Of a stretch of DNA of 64,000 bases, positions 1-11,460 are shown piece after piece (the stretch's first letter is position 1; each line of letters opens with the position of its first letter). Source of the stretch: Calonectria ilicicola (lineage: Eukaryota > Ascomycota > Sordariomycetes > Hypocreales > Nectriaceae). Under the pieces are notes generated by a model. It was not told the DNA's origin, searched no databases, and worked only from the letters and a program-made list of their open reading frames with translations. The DNA lies in assembly GCA_020809705.1 (NCBI GenBank), contig CP085827.1:3720001-3784000 (forward strand), read 5' to 3'. Both the position numbers and the translations under genes were made by a program.

Positions 1-2309
1 TGTGTCTCCGAGAGCATTCTTGTTGCTGAAGGTTGTAGTCAGTCATCGTCAGCCAATCTAGAATATTCTTTCGATTTTGTATCTGTTGATCGTCAAGAGA
101 AATTCCAGGGTCGTTAATCACATGATCCACAAGCTGTGATACAGCTCCATGGTCATCTCGCCAGGACTGGCAAGCTCCAGAGTCGATCAAATTGATTAAG
201 AATGTGTCCTGTTCAACAATAAGGTCATCGTATTGTCTTGGGATGTGATTCAAGTCACCATCCATATCGGGTATCGGGATATCATCGTTCAAGAAGGCAT
301 TATCTAGGTCCATCGCATCTTCCGAGAGTTCCTCATCATCCATTTCTTTCATACTGAAGTCTTCCTCAGTAATATCAGAAATTCTGGCTAGGTCATTACG
401 CCCCAAGGAGCTACGACTTTCATCAAAATCTACCGAATCACTCTTTATATCATCATCGAAGTCCTCGTTATTGTTTAATAAAGTAGAGAAACGAAGTGTT
501 AAAAGCATTAGCGATTGTAAATGCCCCGCAATGTGTCGAGCCATAGCCTTGGAGCGGCCTGTGACTGGTCGCGGTCTGTCTTCATGATAACCCAAGTTGT
601 CTGAATCTGAAGAGGTGTTTGAACTGTTTGAGACTGAGTCGTGGTGATCGGGGCTTGTCATTTCAGAATCGTAGCTCGTAATCTTCATAGAATCTTCGTT
701 TGACGCTAATTCTCGTCTATTAGGGAATACCATTTCACCTTGCCCGCAGCGGCAGAGAAGGCAATCATTCCAATCCCTTGGCTGCTCTGTGGTGCTTTGT
801 CGTGAAATAGTTTGAAGCTGCGGTTCTGTAAAGTGTTTGCCATGGCACTTTTCAAGGTGAGAATATAATGCTTCCTGGCTATCATAAACCTCTGGATTGA
901 ACTCGCATATGGTACATATCCAGCTAGGTTTTACATAGACTTCTTGGTACCATCGCCGGCTGTGAAGCTCCATGTGCTTAAACCACTGTTCGAAAGTCGG
1001 ATAGTCTGGATGCATATCTGGGCATACCTCCCCAAGACAAATATAAGGCTTGAGATCTCGATCTATATGCCGACTGAGAATATTTTAGCATTCATCACAT
1101 CCTGTTTGAATGAGCATATCAAAATGGCCAGAGACGAATGCAAAAGCCCGAATGACTGATTCATTTACTTCTTGGGCCTATCCCGGGTATGGTGCAATGA
1201 GACTGATAGCATCTGACTTTGAAATGAACATAGGGTACATACTGCCATTCGCTTTCGGGGAGCTTTTTTAGATCGAGAAGCTCAGAACACCATTCACAAC
1301 TAATGACAGAGGTGTCTTTATTTGTGATTGGTAGTTTTGGATAATCCCCCTGATTGACTTGTATTGATGAAGTCTTTTCAAGCTTTGTCGATAATTCATC
1401 AGGTGCTCGTCTGCGGCTTCTAATCTGATGAGTGTTGATGCTAGATAAGTCAGACTGAGAGAGTGGAACAGCTGCTCTTGGCAAGTTGGTCAAAATTTGT
1501 GTTGCGATATTCCTCGTCGACTTGATGACAATAGTACTGGTTCTAATTTCGGCATCAGGTATCTCAGGGATAGATGGAAGTTGTATAGACGGTTCCCGAC
1601 GGGTCTTGAGCTTCTTGTTTCGGCAGTCGGAGAATTGTATGTCTGTATACCTTTTTGTCATTGACTTAGTAAGATGATCTTGGAGAGATGGATGCGCTGT
1701 TGGGTATAAAGCCCGCACGGCATTAGCACATAAATCAGTGAATGGCTCTAAATCAAGACGTGCAGCGAATTTTTGAAGTCTTGTATCGGCTCTGGAGTGG
1801 CTCGATTGGCGGATGGTGACCCCAAGCCGATTCAGTCGACCGAGGGAATCGTCGATTGCTTCAAGAGCTGATCTCAAAACTAGATCTCCCTGGCCTTGGC
1901 CATTTGCTTCAGTCTTACACTGTCTCAAACTGCGCTGGAGGATATCTAATAACCGAGAAACAAGGTCTTGAAGGTCCGGGAAGTTTCGGAGTCTCGTATC
2001 TAAACATTGACTTTTCCGAGCAAACACACCAAGGTGTGCCGCCCATATGGCAAAGCGTTGTTGGAATTCGGTACAGAGAGCAATAATGGCACCTTCCGGC
2101 TGTATTTTACGAAATTCCTCTTGGACTTGGTTAAAGAGGTCTTCGCATTCACATGCGAGCTCGAAGAGGAGATTCTCGTTCTCGGGTTTCAAAGCCATGC
2201 TGAAACGATATCTGACCAAGAATAGGGATCCAAAGTTGGAGAGAAAAAAATGATGATCGGTGATGACCACCTGCTTTTTTATCAGGCTGCTGGGTTGCTG
2301 ACTTGTCAA
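1..2309 (-). CDS. C2H2 zinc-finger protein, C-terminus beyond the left edge
   Basis: Two exons are visible, complement(<1..1073, 1243..2309). The intron at 1074-1242 has donor GTATGT and acceptor CAG, and removing it joins ...SEWH to RHIDRDLKPYICLGEVC without a frame break. The N-terminal part is helical with no known fold that I can name. It is followed by spaced Cys/His clusters: CEWC with HRH, CLGEVC with HMELH, CTIC with HLEKCH, and a CLLCRC pair. The stretch at about 1-700 is acidic and Ser-rich. This arrangement is common in large fungal C2H2 proteins, often found near NLR-type genes. The first ATG is at 2309, but the ATG at 2198 (MALKPENENLLFELA) begins the conserved-looking region and is an equally good start. 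It is divergent from the PNP gene, 281 bp away. DNA or protein binding is inferred only from the fingers. Confidence 0.75.
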
Positions 2310-2590
2310 GCGGGGGAGAAATGAAAATACAAATTGGGTGGGCCCCTCAATTCAGCCCCCAACCACTCAGCATACACACAGCCCAATTAGAAATACATAT
2401 GATGACGGAAAATCATAATCACCGATTAGTCCCCAGAGCTGAGTAGTTTTCTTCCAGTAAGGTCAGGTGAGCACACGCCCCCGCAAATACGCACAGAGCC
2501 TTGTCTCCTGCCTTCGTGGATGTTGCCCGAGGTATCGGATCAGATTCGACTGGTATTCCGTGTATTTTCAAGTGAACTGCATAGTTCGAA

Positions 2591-5472
2591 ATGCCTTACC
2601 TGATTGAATCTAACGAATGGCGATTACTCGACGAGCTGGGGCGTCTGATAAACCAACGGAAGGCGTTACGCCAGATCAAGCCAGGGACCCCCCATAATCC
2701 CAAATGGCTGCACCCTACCGCTGAGTTTTTTGAAGTCGAGCTACGCCGGACATTCTCGGCCAAGAAGTCTTCTAAAGATTTGAACCCAAAAGAGTTTGAC
2801 CGGTGTCAAAAAAAGCTGACTGACCTCTGTTCGTTGCTGGATCGTCTTGCGCCGGATCGACCCTCCCAAAGTGGCCAGGCCTATCCCCGTTTACGAGCAC
2901 TAGTTGCGTTTCTGAACTCGACACGTAAGCAGATTGACCTGGTTAAGGGTCCCAATGAGAAGATTTTCAATCTTCCATGCGAAATCAACGACATCGACAA
3001 TTACTTACGTGTTGTCACGGATTGCAACAATACTATCGATCAAGTACTAGAGCCACCTGCGCAAGAACTACCCATCGGTTCGCTTCGGAGTCAGCCGAAG
3101 AAAACATGGAAGAGAGCCAGGATAAGAAATCGGGCCACAGCTGTCATTGAGGCTGTGTTCAGGCACTTCCAGTGCGAAACTTCTCACGAAGTGCTATTGA
3201 AACTCACTGAGGATCAAGATGGGGATTCCAAATTGCCAAACTTACAATTAATGCTTTCACCATGTCCAAGGTTGGACCTTTGGCAAGAAGCACGTTGTGG
3301 CTATCCAAATTCGTATGTTTCCTAATCCCTACATGTATAGATGATTCATTACCAATTTACGTCTTCGCTGACTCAATCTTTAGGGATGAAGCTTCAATAT
3401 CATGCATCTCCGATATCTGTACATACCTCAAGAAGCATACTGGCCCAGCAAAGTCGTTGATTCTATATATCGAAGAGAATGCACTTTTTGGTTCTTGGAC
3501 GGATTCTACTTCTTCTACAGTCCCATCATCCAAAGATTCCCTGAACCAACTCATTCTACAGGGCGCTTTCCAGCCGCTTTCACGGGATATCAACGCATCC
3601 CTGCACGGAAAGTCGCCTTCGAAGTTTAGCACCAAAGACAAGCGCGAACTTGCTGTAAAACTCGGGTTTTGTCTTATGGACTTTTTCGATGCAGACCTTA
3701 CTTCGAAAAGAATCTACTTCTTGGATTCCTCGAACTCGACGGACAAGAAAGAATTGCTATATTTGGCCTTCAGTTCCAAACTTCCAGCTATGATCGACTC
3801 TTACAACTTCAAGATAGGACATCCTGTACTTTTGTCTTTTGCCAAACTTTTGCTGGAAATCGATTGCGGTGAACCTATCGACCTACCTATAAGTCCTAAT
3901 TGTAGCCAAAACTTGGAAACCTGGGTGAAACTCTTGGACTTCGTGGAGAGACTTCAAAGGGATAGGCCTGATTACTATCTCCAAGCAATTAAGGGATGTC
4001 TTCGGGTTCACGAAAAGATAGGCGAGGCACTAGATTCTCGTAATCTTAGGTCAAAGGATGCAGATCCAAAGATACGAAAAAAGCTCTACCAAGAAGTAGT
4101 TTATAAACTCGAACTTGGGCTTAATGAATCTATTCCAAAGTCTAGCCGCAAGCGGCCACGATCAGAGTCGCCGCCTTCACCCAATCACTGGCACAGCACT
4201 CGTGCAACTAACTCTCAGAAAATGGGTAGTCTGATTCCCGAACCGAGAACACCTAGTTTCGACAGGATATATTCCTCCACATCAGAAACCTCGTGTAATA
4301 CTAGTGTGTCTGGCCTGGTCTTTCGCGAAACCGGTGGCTTGGCTGAAGAAAATCTCGGTAGTGAATGTGGATTTGCCGCCCAGCAACTACTTGAGAACAA
4401 AGCCGCCCTAGTAGCCGCTCGTCCTGCTAGCCGGAACGATTTCAAAATCGCCATAGTTTGTGCATTGCCGCTCGAATATGATGCTGTCTCACTTCTCGTC
4501 GACCAGTTCTGGGACGAAGATGGTGATCTCTATGGCAGGGCTGTTGGAGACACCAATATTTATACAACCGGTCGTATTGGAAAGTTTGATGTTGTGTTAG
4601 CCCTGCTTTCAAACATAGGAAATATTAGCGCTGCGAGTTCAGCTGCGAGCCTCCGGTCCAGTTATCCAGGATTAAAGCTAGTTTTACTGACTGGAATATG
4701 TGGCGGTGTGCCGAACACCGGGACAGAAGAAGAACTACTCCTTGGCGATGTAGTCATTAGCAAAAGCGTCATCCAATACGGTCACGGCAAACATTTCCCC
4801 GATGGATTTTCGAGAAGAGATGTCCTTGGAAGACCGCCAAGAGACATCGCTAATTTAATTAGTGTTCTCGAGACTAACCTTGGACGAGAGCGACTGGAGC
4901 AACGCGCGGCCTGCTTCTTAGAAGAGCTTCAGGACAAATCACTTAGTAGTCGGCATCGGACAAACTACGAATATCCCGGAGCTGACAATGATAGGTTGTT
5001 CGAGGCAAGCTTTCGGCATAAGCACCACGGATCACCACAATGTCTCTGCATAGACTGTCACAATGGCTCAGATCCCGTTTGTGATGTTTCCCGTCATCTC
5101 TCTTGCAATGCTCTCGGTTGTAATATGACACAAGGTGTGCAAAGAAAGCGCCTCGAGGAGAAGAGACAACAAGAGCGCGATGGGAGGAGCATGGATGCCC
5201 AGATTCCTTTTATATTTGTTGGCCGTGTGGGATCAGCTGACATAGTTCTTAAATCTGGGGAAGATCGCGATAGGATTGCTAAACAGCATAACATTCTTGC
5301 ATTCGAGATGGAGAGCGCTGGAATTTGGGATCAGATCCCCTGCATTGTTACTAAGGGCGTATCAGACTACGCGGATAGTCACAAGGATGATACTTGGCAA
5401 GCTTTTGCAGCGGCTACAGCAGCTTCCGTTGCCAAAGCTTTGTTGGAACGATATATTCAAACGGATACCTGA
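2591..5472 (+). CDS. Nucleoside-phosphorylase (PNP/UDP) domain protein with fungal helical N-terminal region
   Basis: Exons 2591..3312 and 3384..5472. The 71-nt intron has donor GTATGT, branch-like CTGAC and acceptor TAG. The product has 936 aa. Residues about 1-520 resemble the helical region (DUF7580-like) found at the N-terminus of fungal signalling proteins, ending in a low-complexity Ser/Pro/Arg linker (about 500-590). Residues about 593-930 are a nucleoside-phosphorylase fold: FKIAIVCALPLEYDAV, phosphate-binding GICGGVP (about 678), the EMESAGI nucleoside-site motif (about 882), and the C-terminal VTKGVSDYADSHKDDTWQAFAAATAASVAKALL signature split by a Cys/His-rich insert (CLCIDCHNG...CNALGCN). 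In fungi this domain usually forms the N-terminal part of NACHT/TPR immune-type receptors; here it is C-terminal and there is no NTPase. Enzymatic activity is plausible because the key motifs are intact, but the substrate is unknown. Confidence 0.82.
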
Positions 5473-6241
5473 AAGAAAAATTTAGTCCCTTCTACAGCAG
5501 GCTACCGTGGTCGTTAAGCACATTTCGGCGGCTAGAATTTTTGGACTTTGCGTTTTTTTCTTTCCTTTTTCAAACGAGAAATATATATAATTCCTAACCG
5601 GCTACCCGATCTGGGGCCCTAAGACTAAAATACCATGGTTTAAGTCAAGCCGTCATTGGGGCCCATTAAACTCTTTATTTGAGGATACTTAGGATTGTGT
5701 CACACTCACAAGATGGTCTCAACAGCCTAGCCTAGCAGCCGGGCCTCTTAGGGCCCGGCCGGACCTTGACTACAAAGCCTCGATGCCCTCGACGGCACAG
5801 TCCAGTACTTATAGTAACAGCTAGATAGCTCTTGCCGCAACCGGCCCCAAATAGTCATACAAATCAGGATAAATGCCTAGATGAAGGATCTAGCTACTAC
5901 AGACCTATCCCAACGCGGCTGCAAGCAACATCCGTATGCGGTGGTCACCGTAGCTAGCTTTGGATAGCCTCAACCTAAAAGAAACTCCCCTCGGCCGACC
6001 GGAACAGCTAGTCACAACAGCAGCTATAAGAGACCTAGATAGACCCTTCAATTGACAAGACAAGAGCTTCCAAATGTAACCCTGTGGCCTCTATAGCTAG
6101 TGATAGATTGTTATAGCATCATCCCTTCACCATGTTGTTACACGGGATATCCTATGATAAAACCTAACTATCAGAGAAAATATTCTCTGATCCTAACCAG
6201 AAGTATATAAACATGATTCAACCCTATATTTGTTCGAACAT
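5473..6241. other. Gene-free stretch, possible decayed repeat
   Basis: No coding sequence recognised. The 5600-6150 part is rich in TA and CTAG steps with stops in all frames and GC-rich inverted stretches (around 5738-5761), which looks like degenerate repeat DNA. A perfect 9-bp inverted repeat with a 4-nt loop lies at 6170-6191, just beyond the 3' end of the MFS gene. The identity of any parent element could not be seen. Confidence 0.4.
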
Positions 6242-8060
6242 TTAGTCCTTATTAGCCATGGCGAATTTGCCAGTATAGGCTCTGATCTTCTTTCCCCAGA
6301 AGTAAATCGGAATGCCCAAGAGCCCCAAAGCTGCAGTGAGGCCACCAAAGATGCCAAATGCACCATCATAACCATTGTTTGTAATGAATGGAGAAATACC
6401 ATAGCTAACGCCAAATGAAATGATACCACGGAAAGCGCAAATAATGACCAGCAGGGGACCAGCTCGAGCGGGATAACTGTCGAGTAGGTATGTAATGGCG
6501 ACAATGTTCGCTCCGACGAAACAAAAGTAGTATGCAGCAAGTACCCAGACGTAAATAAACCAGTGATACTTATCAGGATTGGCTGCGGCAACTCCGTAGA
6601 GTACCGAAGTGAATGTGCCAACAATGATTGGGAAAATCAAAGGGATGATTCTAATCTCGGGCTCGTGGATTCCGCCTCGGCGGTTAGCAAATTTCTTGAT
6701 GACCCAGTCGGATCCGTATCCAAATACGGGCAGCGCGACAATGGCTGTAGCGATTTGGCCACAGTTTGCGTAACTTGCCGAGCTATCGGGCCAGTTGTAC
6801 GGAGCTGCTGTGAGAATGCCGCTATAGGTTGTTCCAATAGCAATGTTGACACCAATGGTGAGACCGTTCAGGCACAGAGCCCAAAAGACGTTGGGAAACA
6901 AAAGCAGCTCAAAGGTTTGAACAATAATGTCCCAGCACGCCTTGAAGGATGGAGTTCCAATCCAAAGTCTCAAATCGGATCGCCATGTTCGCGGCTCGTA
7001 GTTGACAAAGTCCAGCTCGGGTCGAACAGTGCAAACGGTAGCGACCTTGAGATTCTCATCGCTGGTATCACCTTCCTGGTAAGAGCTAATAGATCTATCG
7101 TATTTGGTTTCGGGGACAAGGAAGAAAGCCATGACTCCCTGAACTCCACCCAAGATGGCGCCAAGCCCATACCACCACTGCGGGGTGATTGCCGCGGCAA
7201 TGGGGCTGGCGAAAAGGACCCAAACAGATGTAAGGATAACCTGGATAGTTTGTTGAATCATTAAACCTCGGCTTCGTTCGTGGAGGAAAAAGATTTCCTA
7301 TCAAGTGCATTAGCGAATGTTTTCGGGAGATTATCTCGGCTACTCTAACCTGTGTAATCATCGGAACCAAGGCTTCGCTTTGTCCAGCAGCGAGACCAAT
7401 CACCATTCGGCAGCCTAAGTGCCACTCATAGTTTTTGGCCTTTGCGCAGAGGACAGCCCCAATGATCATGACAACAGTAGAACCGAGGAGAACGATTCGA
7501 CGACCAACGCCAATAGCGATAGGCATACCGATGAGATTTCCAAGTCCCCTAATAACCCAGTCAATTCTCCGCAAGACCGAAGGGAAAAAGTCAAGTTCAG
7601 AACGTACATGAACAAAGTTGGGTAGGTCATAAGATGCGTAATGTCGTCGTATCCCTTGCCGGCTGCCGCATAGTCGGGAATGTAGAAGTTCAACAGCCCG
7701 CCAAAGCCGGTAACGAGGGCAAGTCCCAAAGTTGAGACTCGGAGGCTGTCAGCGAGAACCATGTAGAATCGATGCGAAATGACCTACAAATGGAAATGAC
7801 GACGAGAACGGTCAACTTCTGCCACATTCTCATGTTCAATGGATCTTGGGGACATTAGCAATGCTTGCGCCTCATCTGCGATGAATCTAACCTCGCGGGT
7901 CGGCGGTGGGCGTTGGGATGTACACAATGGTCCCCTCAGTAAGCTTGACTGTGCCCATCACCCCGACTGCTTCGTTTGCGATGCCATCCTCCTTGAGGAT
8001 TTCCACATCGACGTTCTCGACGTGGCTGGAGCCATCCTTGTGGAGATCCTTGGAATCCAT
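6242..8060 (-). CDS. MFS transporter (DHA1-like)
   Basis: Five exons, complement(6242..7297, 7350..7548, 7608..7745, 7784..7844, 7892..8060), 540 aa. The joins rebuild continuous family sequence, for example PTLFM/GLGNLIGMP and MITQ/EIFFLHERSRGLMIQQT. A hydrophilic N-terminus of about 75 residues precedes about 12 hydrophobic segments. Landmarks are GRRIVLLGS, the GLAAGQSEALVP segment, and HERSRG after helix 4, as in proton-coupled fungal exporters/importers of the DHA1 type. The intron at 7746-7783 is only 38 nt, unusually short, but is needed to keep frame. The start ATG at 8060 is the first in the frame (MDSKDLHKDGSS). The substrate cannot be told from sequence. It stands alone, with no obvious operon-like partner. 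Confidence 0.82.
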
Positions 8061-9596
8061 GGTACTTTCGCCTGTCGTCGTAGAGACGGCGGCGATGAAA
8101 AAAGTTGCAAATATGTGTTCTGTCGATTGTCAGAGCGGTTGGGTTGGATCGAATCTCTTCTCAAGTTCGCGGCGAGCATTGCGTGTCCTTATAGATGTTT
8201 CTGCCCCGAACCGAGCTCCCTCATTCGGACTCGGTAGTCGGTGTGGTGATTGCAACGCAACGCGGCTGGGCCAGTTTGGACTGCCAGGTGCGGAGTTCGC
8301 ACGCCAGGGTCGCCTGGGACGGCCCCGATGGCTTGGGGCTGCATCTTGATTTTGCGGGGGAGGGTATTCATCCCCATGGGGTAATGATTGAGATCCGAAC
8401 CGAGTCTAGATGTGCCTGGTCAGCCGAAGTGGCGCTACCCCTGTTAGCATCACCAGCTAACAATCCGAAGGTCGGCCAGCCAGCTCTCCAGCGTCCAATC
8501 ATATCAAGGCAGTTATCATATCACATATTCGATTCCCGTTTCTCACAATGAGGGTCCAAGGGGGGTTTACCGGATTAGAGATAGTTCGGTAGCATTTGGC
8601 CAGCTGCTGCGAAAGCGGCGTCTTGGCTACCTTCGGTTCAAGTGTGGCGTCTAGCTGGGATTTCGGATCCTCTTCATCCTCTTCTCCAACACGCCCAACA
8701 ATTGTCGCCTGCTTAACTAATCCTAAGGCGCAGCAACCGCAGCCTTCACATGACTTCTCAACCACTTCTTTAGGGCAATCGGTCTGTTGGTAAACGTAGA
8801 TAACCCACCAGCCAGAATTCTAAGCCTTGCAATCCTTTGTAAAATCCAGTGCCCCCGTCATGGGATAAAATATCAATAAACTTTCGCTATTGGACCATCC
8901 TCTCGCGTCAAATGGAGAAGACGACCCGCATCTTCACCCTAACTGACTCTGCCAACAAGTTGACACCACCGTTATCTTCTTCGTCCCGAACCAACAGCTG
9001 CAGAAAGCCGAGACAATATGCGCTGCCTCGGTTCGTATCCTTCCGAAACTAGTGTTTGCGCCCAGCCTTCGCATCCGAGCATTCTAAACTTGATGTTGGC
9101 TGCATTCTTGGCAAAGAGAAGTCCCGCGACCATTTTCGGGACCAAAGGTTGTTAGCTCTCCATTATCGTGGACCCAATCTGTCTATGATGAGCCCATGCT
9201 TTATGTTGTAACCAAGCGGTGCCGTAGTATGCACCATCTTTCCCGTCCCCGTTCTACCATCTTTGACCTGTACTAAAGTTGCCTTGCATGAAAAAATGAG
9301 ATAAAAATCTCTTGAAGGGCTTGGAGTTTGGACTTGGCAGGAAAAGAAGAGTGGCGAAGGAAGCCTTTGCTTAGGACGTGTCGAGTAAGCAATCTGCAAT
9401 CATTTGTCTTGGAGTTGAAAGGTTGGCTGGGAGCATTTGGTTCCCATCCGCTCTTATTGTATGGAAATATTCTACTTCACTCTTGAGTCACTGCGGCTAC
9501 AAGTCATAGTTCTCAGAACTTCATTGAATAGTAAGACTCTTGTTCAATTTCAACATTCTATCATATGCTTATACTATCTAATACTGCTGGCCATAT
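8061..9596. other. Intergenic, promoter of the MFS gene
   Basis: About 1.5 kb between the MFS start and the 3' end of the PhyH gene. Only short overlapping reading frames without homology are visible. There is a G-rich tract at about 8354-8362. Nothing else recognised. Confidence 0.5.
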
Positions 9597-10746
9597 TTAG
9601 TAAGGTTTCACACCCGCCAGCTTCAGCACCGTATCAGTAAGCTCAGGCTTCTCAAAGGGCTCTGTCCTGTACTTGGGGCAGATCTCGCCGTTGCGCATGG
9701 GCTTCTCCTGCGTGGGCCGGATGTTGCAGTGGGGCCAGTGGGTGGTGCCAATGTACTTCTCAAAGCACTGCTTCTTGGTCTCGAGCGCCTCGGGCTCCGC
9801 AAACACGCGGGGCGTCATGCAGATGTACTGCACGTGGCGGATCTGGTTGCCCTCGGGGAACCGCGCGTAGTGGATGGTGCGCGAGTCCCAGAGCACAAAG
9901 TCGCCGGGCTCCATGTTAACCTTGAACATCTCGCATCCTCGCTCCTCGAACCACTTGAGGTCCTTCTCGCTGAAGAGGAAGAGATCCATGAACTCAATCT
10001 CGGGAGGAGGGGCGTCCTCGTGGTCAGCAGACTCACGCTTCTGCTGGAAGAACTCGTTGAAGAGCTTGGCAGAGCCCTTCATGAGCATGAGACCACCATC
10101 CTTGGGGCCGTTGGGGGCGTAGTTGAGGAGACCCTGGACGGCTTGCATACTAGTTCATTCATGTAAGCATGTGGCAAGGCACCGGAAGAGGTGGAGGAGA
10201 TAACACGTACCCCTTGCGACGAGGGTTCTGATCAGTGTGGGGCCAGGGGCTCCAAGAGATATCCTTGCGGTTGGGGAGGGAGATGTTCATGCCATCGAAT
10301 GAGGAGATGAGCTCCCTGGTTCCCCAGAGCTTCTCAAAGATGGAGATGATGGCGGGCTCGGTGCGAGCCTCCCATGCCATCTTCTCGTGAGGGGAACCAT
10401 AGCTAAAGTACATGCTAAACCCGCATTAGCTTCCAGCTTCTCCTCATTTCGAATCTGATACTTACCCGCCCTTGAAGCTGACAGGGAGGTGCTCCGCAGT
10501 CCAGGTCTCGGGGTTCTTCTCGTCAAAACCCAGCTCAAAGTTCTTGAGCCACTGGATCTGCTTATCACAGTAGTACTGGGCGCGTTCCTTGCTGATGACG
10601 TTCTTGAGAACGACGCAGCCGTTCTTGTGGAACTCGTCGCGCCAGTCGCCATAGATGGCGCTTTCATCAAAGTCCATCAGGTCCTTTGCCTCGAAACGAG
10701 GAGCAAAGGTGTGCTGCTGGAAAATGGGACCCTCGGTGGCGGCCAT
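9597..10746 (-). CDS. Phytanoyl-CoA dioxygenase (PhyH) family oxygenase
   Basis: Three exons, complement(9597..10149, 10211..10414, 10466..10746), 345 aa; introns of 61 and 51 nt with GTACGT/GTAAGT donors. Start at the ATG of MAATEGPIFQQH; the frame is open upstream only through a TTG codon. The product is a non-haem Fe(II)/2-oxoglutarate oxygenase of the PhyH family. The metal triad is visible as HTD in PHTDQNPRRKG and the distal His in WDSRTIHYARFPEG, and Arg in GNQIRHVQY is the likely 2-oxoglutarate anchor. The family hydroxylates acyl-CoAs and many small metabolites; the substrate here is unknown. It is transcribed divergently from a CocE-type hydrolase 714 bp away, which suggests a shared catabolic or biosynthetic task. 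Confidence 0.88.
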
Positions 10747-11460
10747 TTTTGGCAACTAAGGATGGCAAGTAAAAAAAGAATTGGGTAGTGTTTTTAGAAG
10801 ATGAGTTGGTAAATGGGTGGTGCTATTGTTGGAGCTAGTGTGTGTCCAAGTGTTTGCTGAGTAGCTTGTCGAACAAACCAGATTGAAGCATCTCGGTTGG
10901 GCCATAGATATACAGAGCCCTGTGATCGGTTCGATTCGGGCCCGCCGCCTGATCCGACGGCTCCTCGCTCACCAGCCATTTTCCGCATTTGGTCACGAAT
11001 CCCTCGTTGCTTCGGTTCGGCCAAATGAGAAACCCGGGAATGGTCATCCTCAGATCTAATATCCGCAGTGGGGGACGCAGCTAATGCACCCCAGCGCAGG
11101 GTTCCCCGCAAACTCAATGAGCTAAACCGAACCGATTCACAGCCATCTACGCTGGACAGTGGCCTTCGGGCTCGTTTTTGGCTGACTCGTCCGAGGCTCG
11201 GATCATCATTTCGGTTCGGCTCGCGTCTTCTCCATGGGGAAGCGAGCTAAGAAGTTGGGGAAGCTACCCCGAGATGCGGCATCGAAGGGACCTTGTATGG
11301 GCATGACATGGGATTACTTATTATATCATAACATGATGTCAAGGATCTAACTTTTTTTTTATTCATTCTTCAGCTCAAACTCATTATTCACTACATTGTC
11401 TGCTCTTCTACTCAATCATACCATATTATACCCAAAAAGAGCAACTCAGACTTCATCAAA
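10747..11460. promoter_or_regulatory. Bidirectional promoter of PhyH and CocE genes
   Basis: 714 bp between two divergent start codons. It contains three exact copies of CGGTTCGG or its complement (11013-11020, 11127-11134 inverted, 11212-11219) and a related CGGTTCGATTCGG at 10927-10939. A poly-T tract (about 11351-11360) lies upstream of the hydrolase gene. CGG-containing repeated sites suit a Zn2Cys6 regulator acting on both genes; this is inference. Confidence 0.5.

Noticed and set aside
6563..7264. 233-codon frame antisense to the MFS gene
   Set aside because: Shadow frame; the opposite strand has clear transporter motifs.
9729..10166. 145-codon frame antisense to the PhyH gene
   Set aside because: Lies opposite exonic codons of a well-supported enzyme; its Leu/Glu/Val-rich composition is the usual shadow of GC-biased codons.
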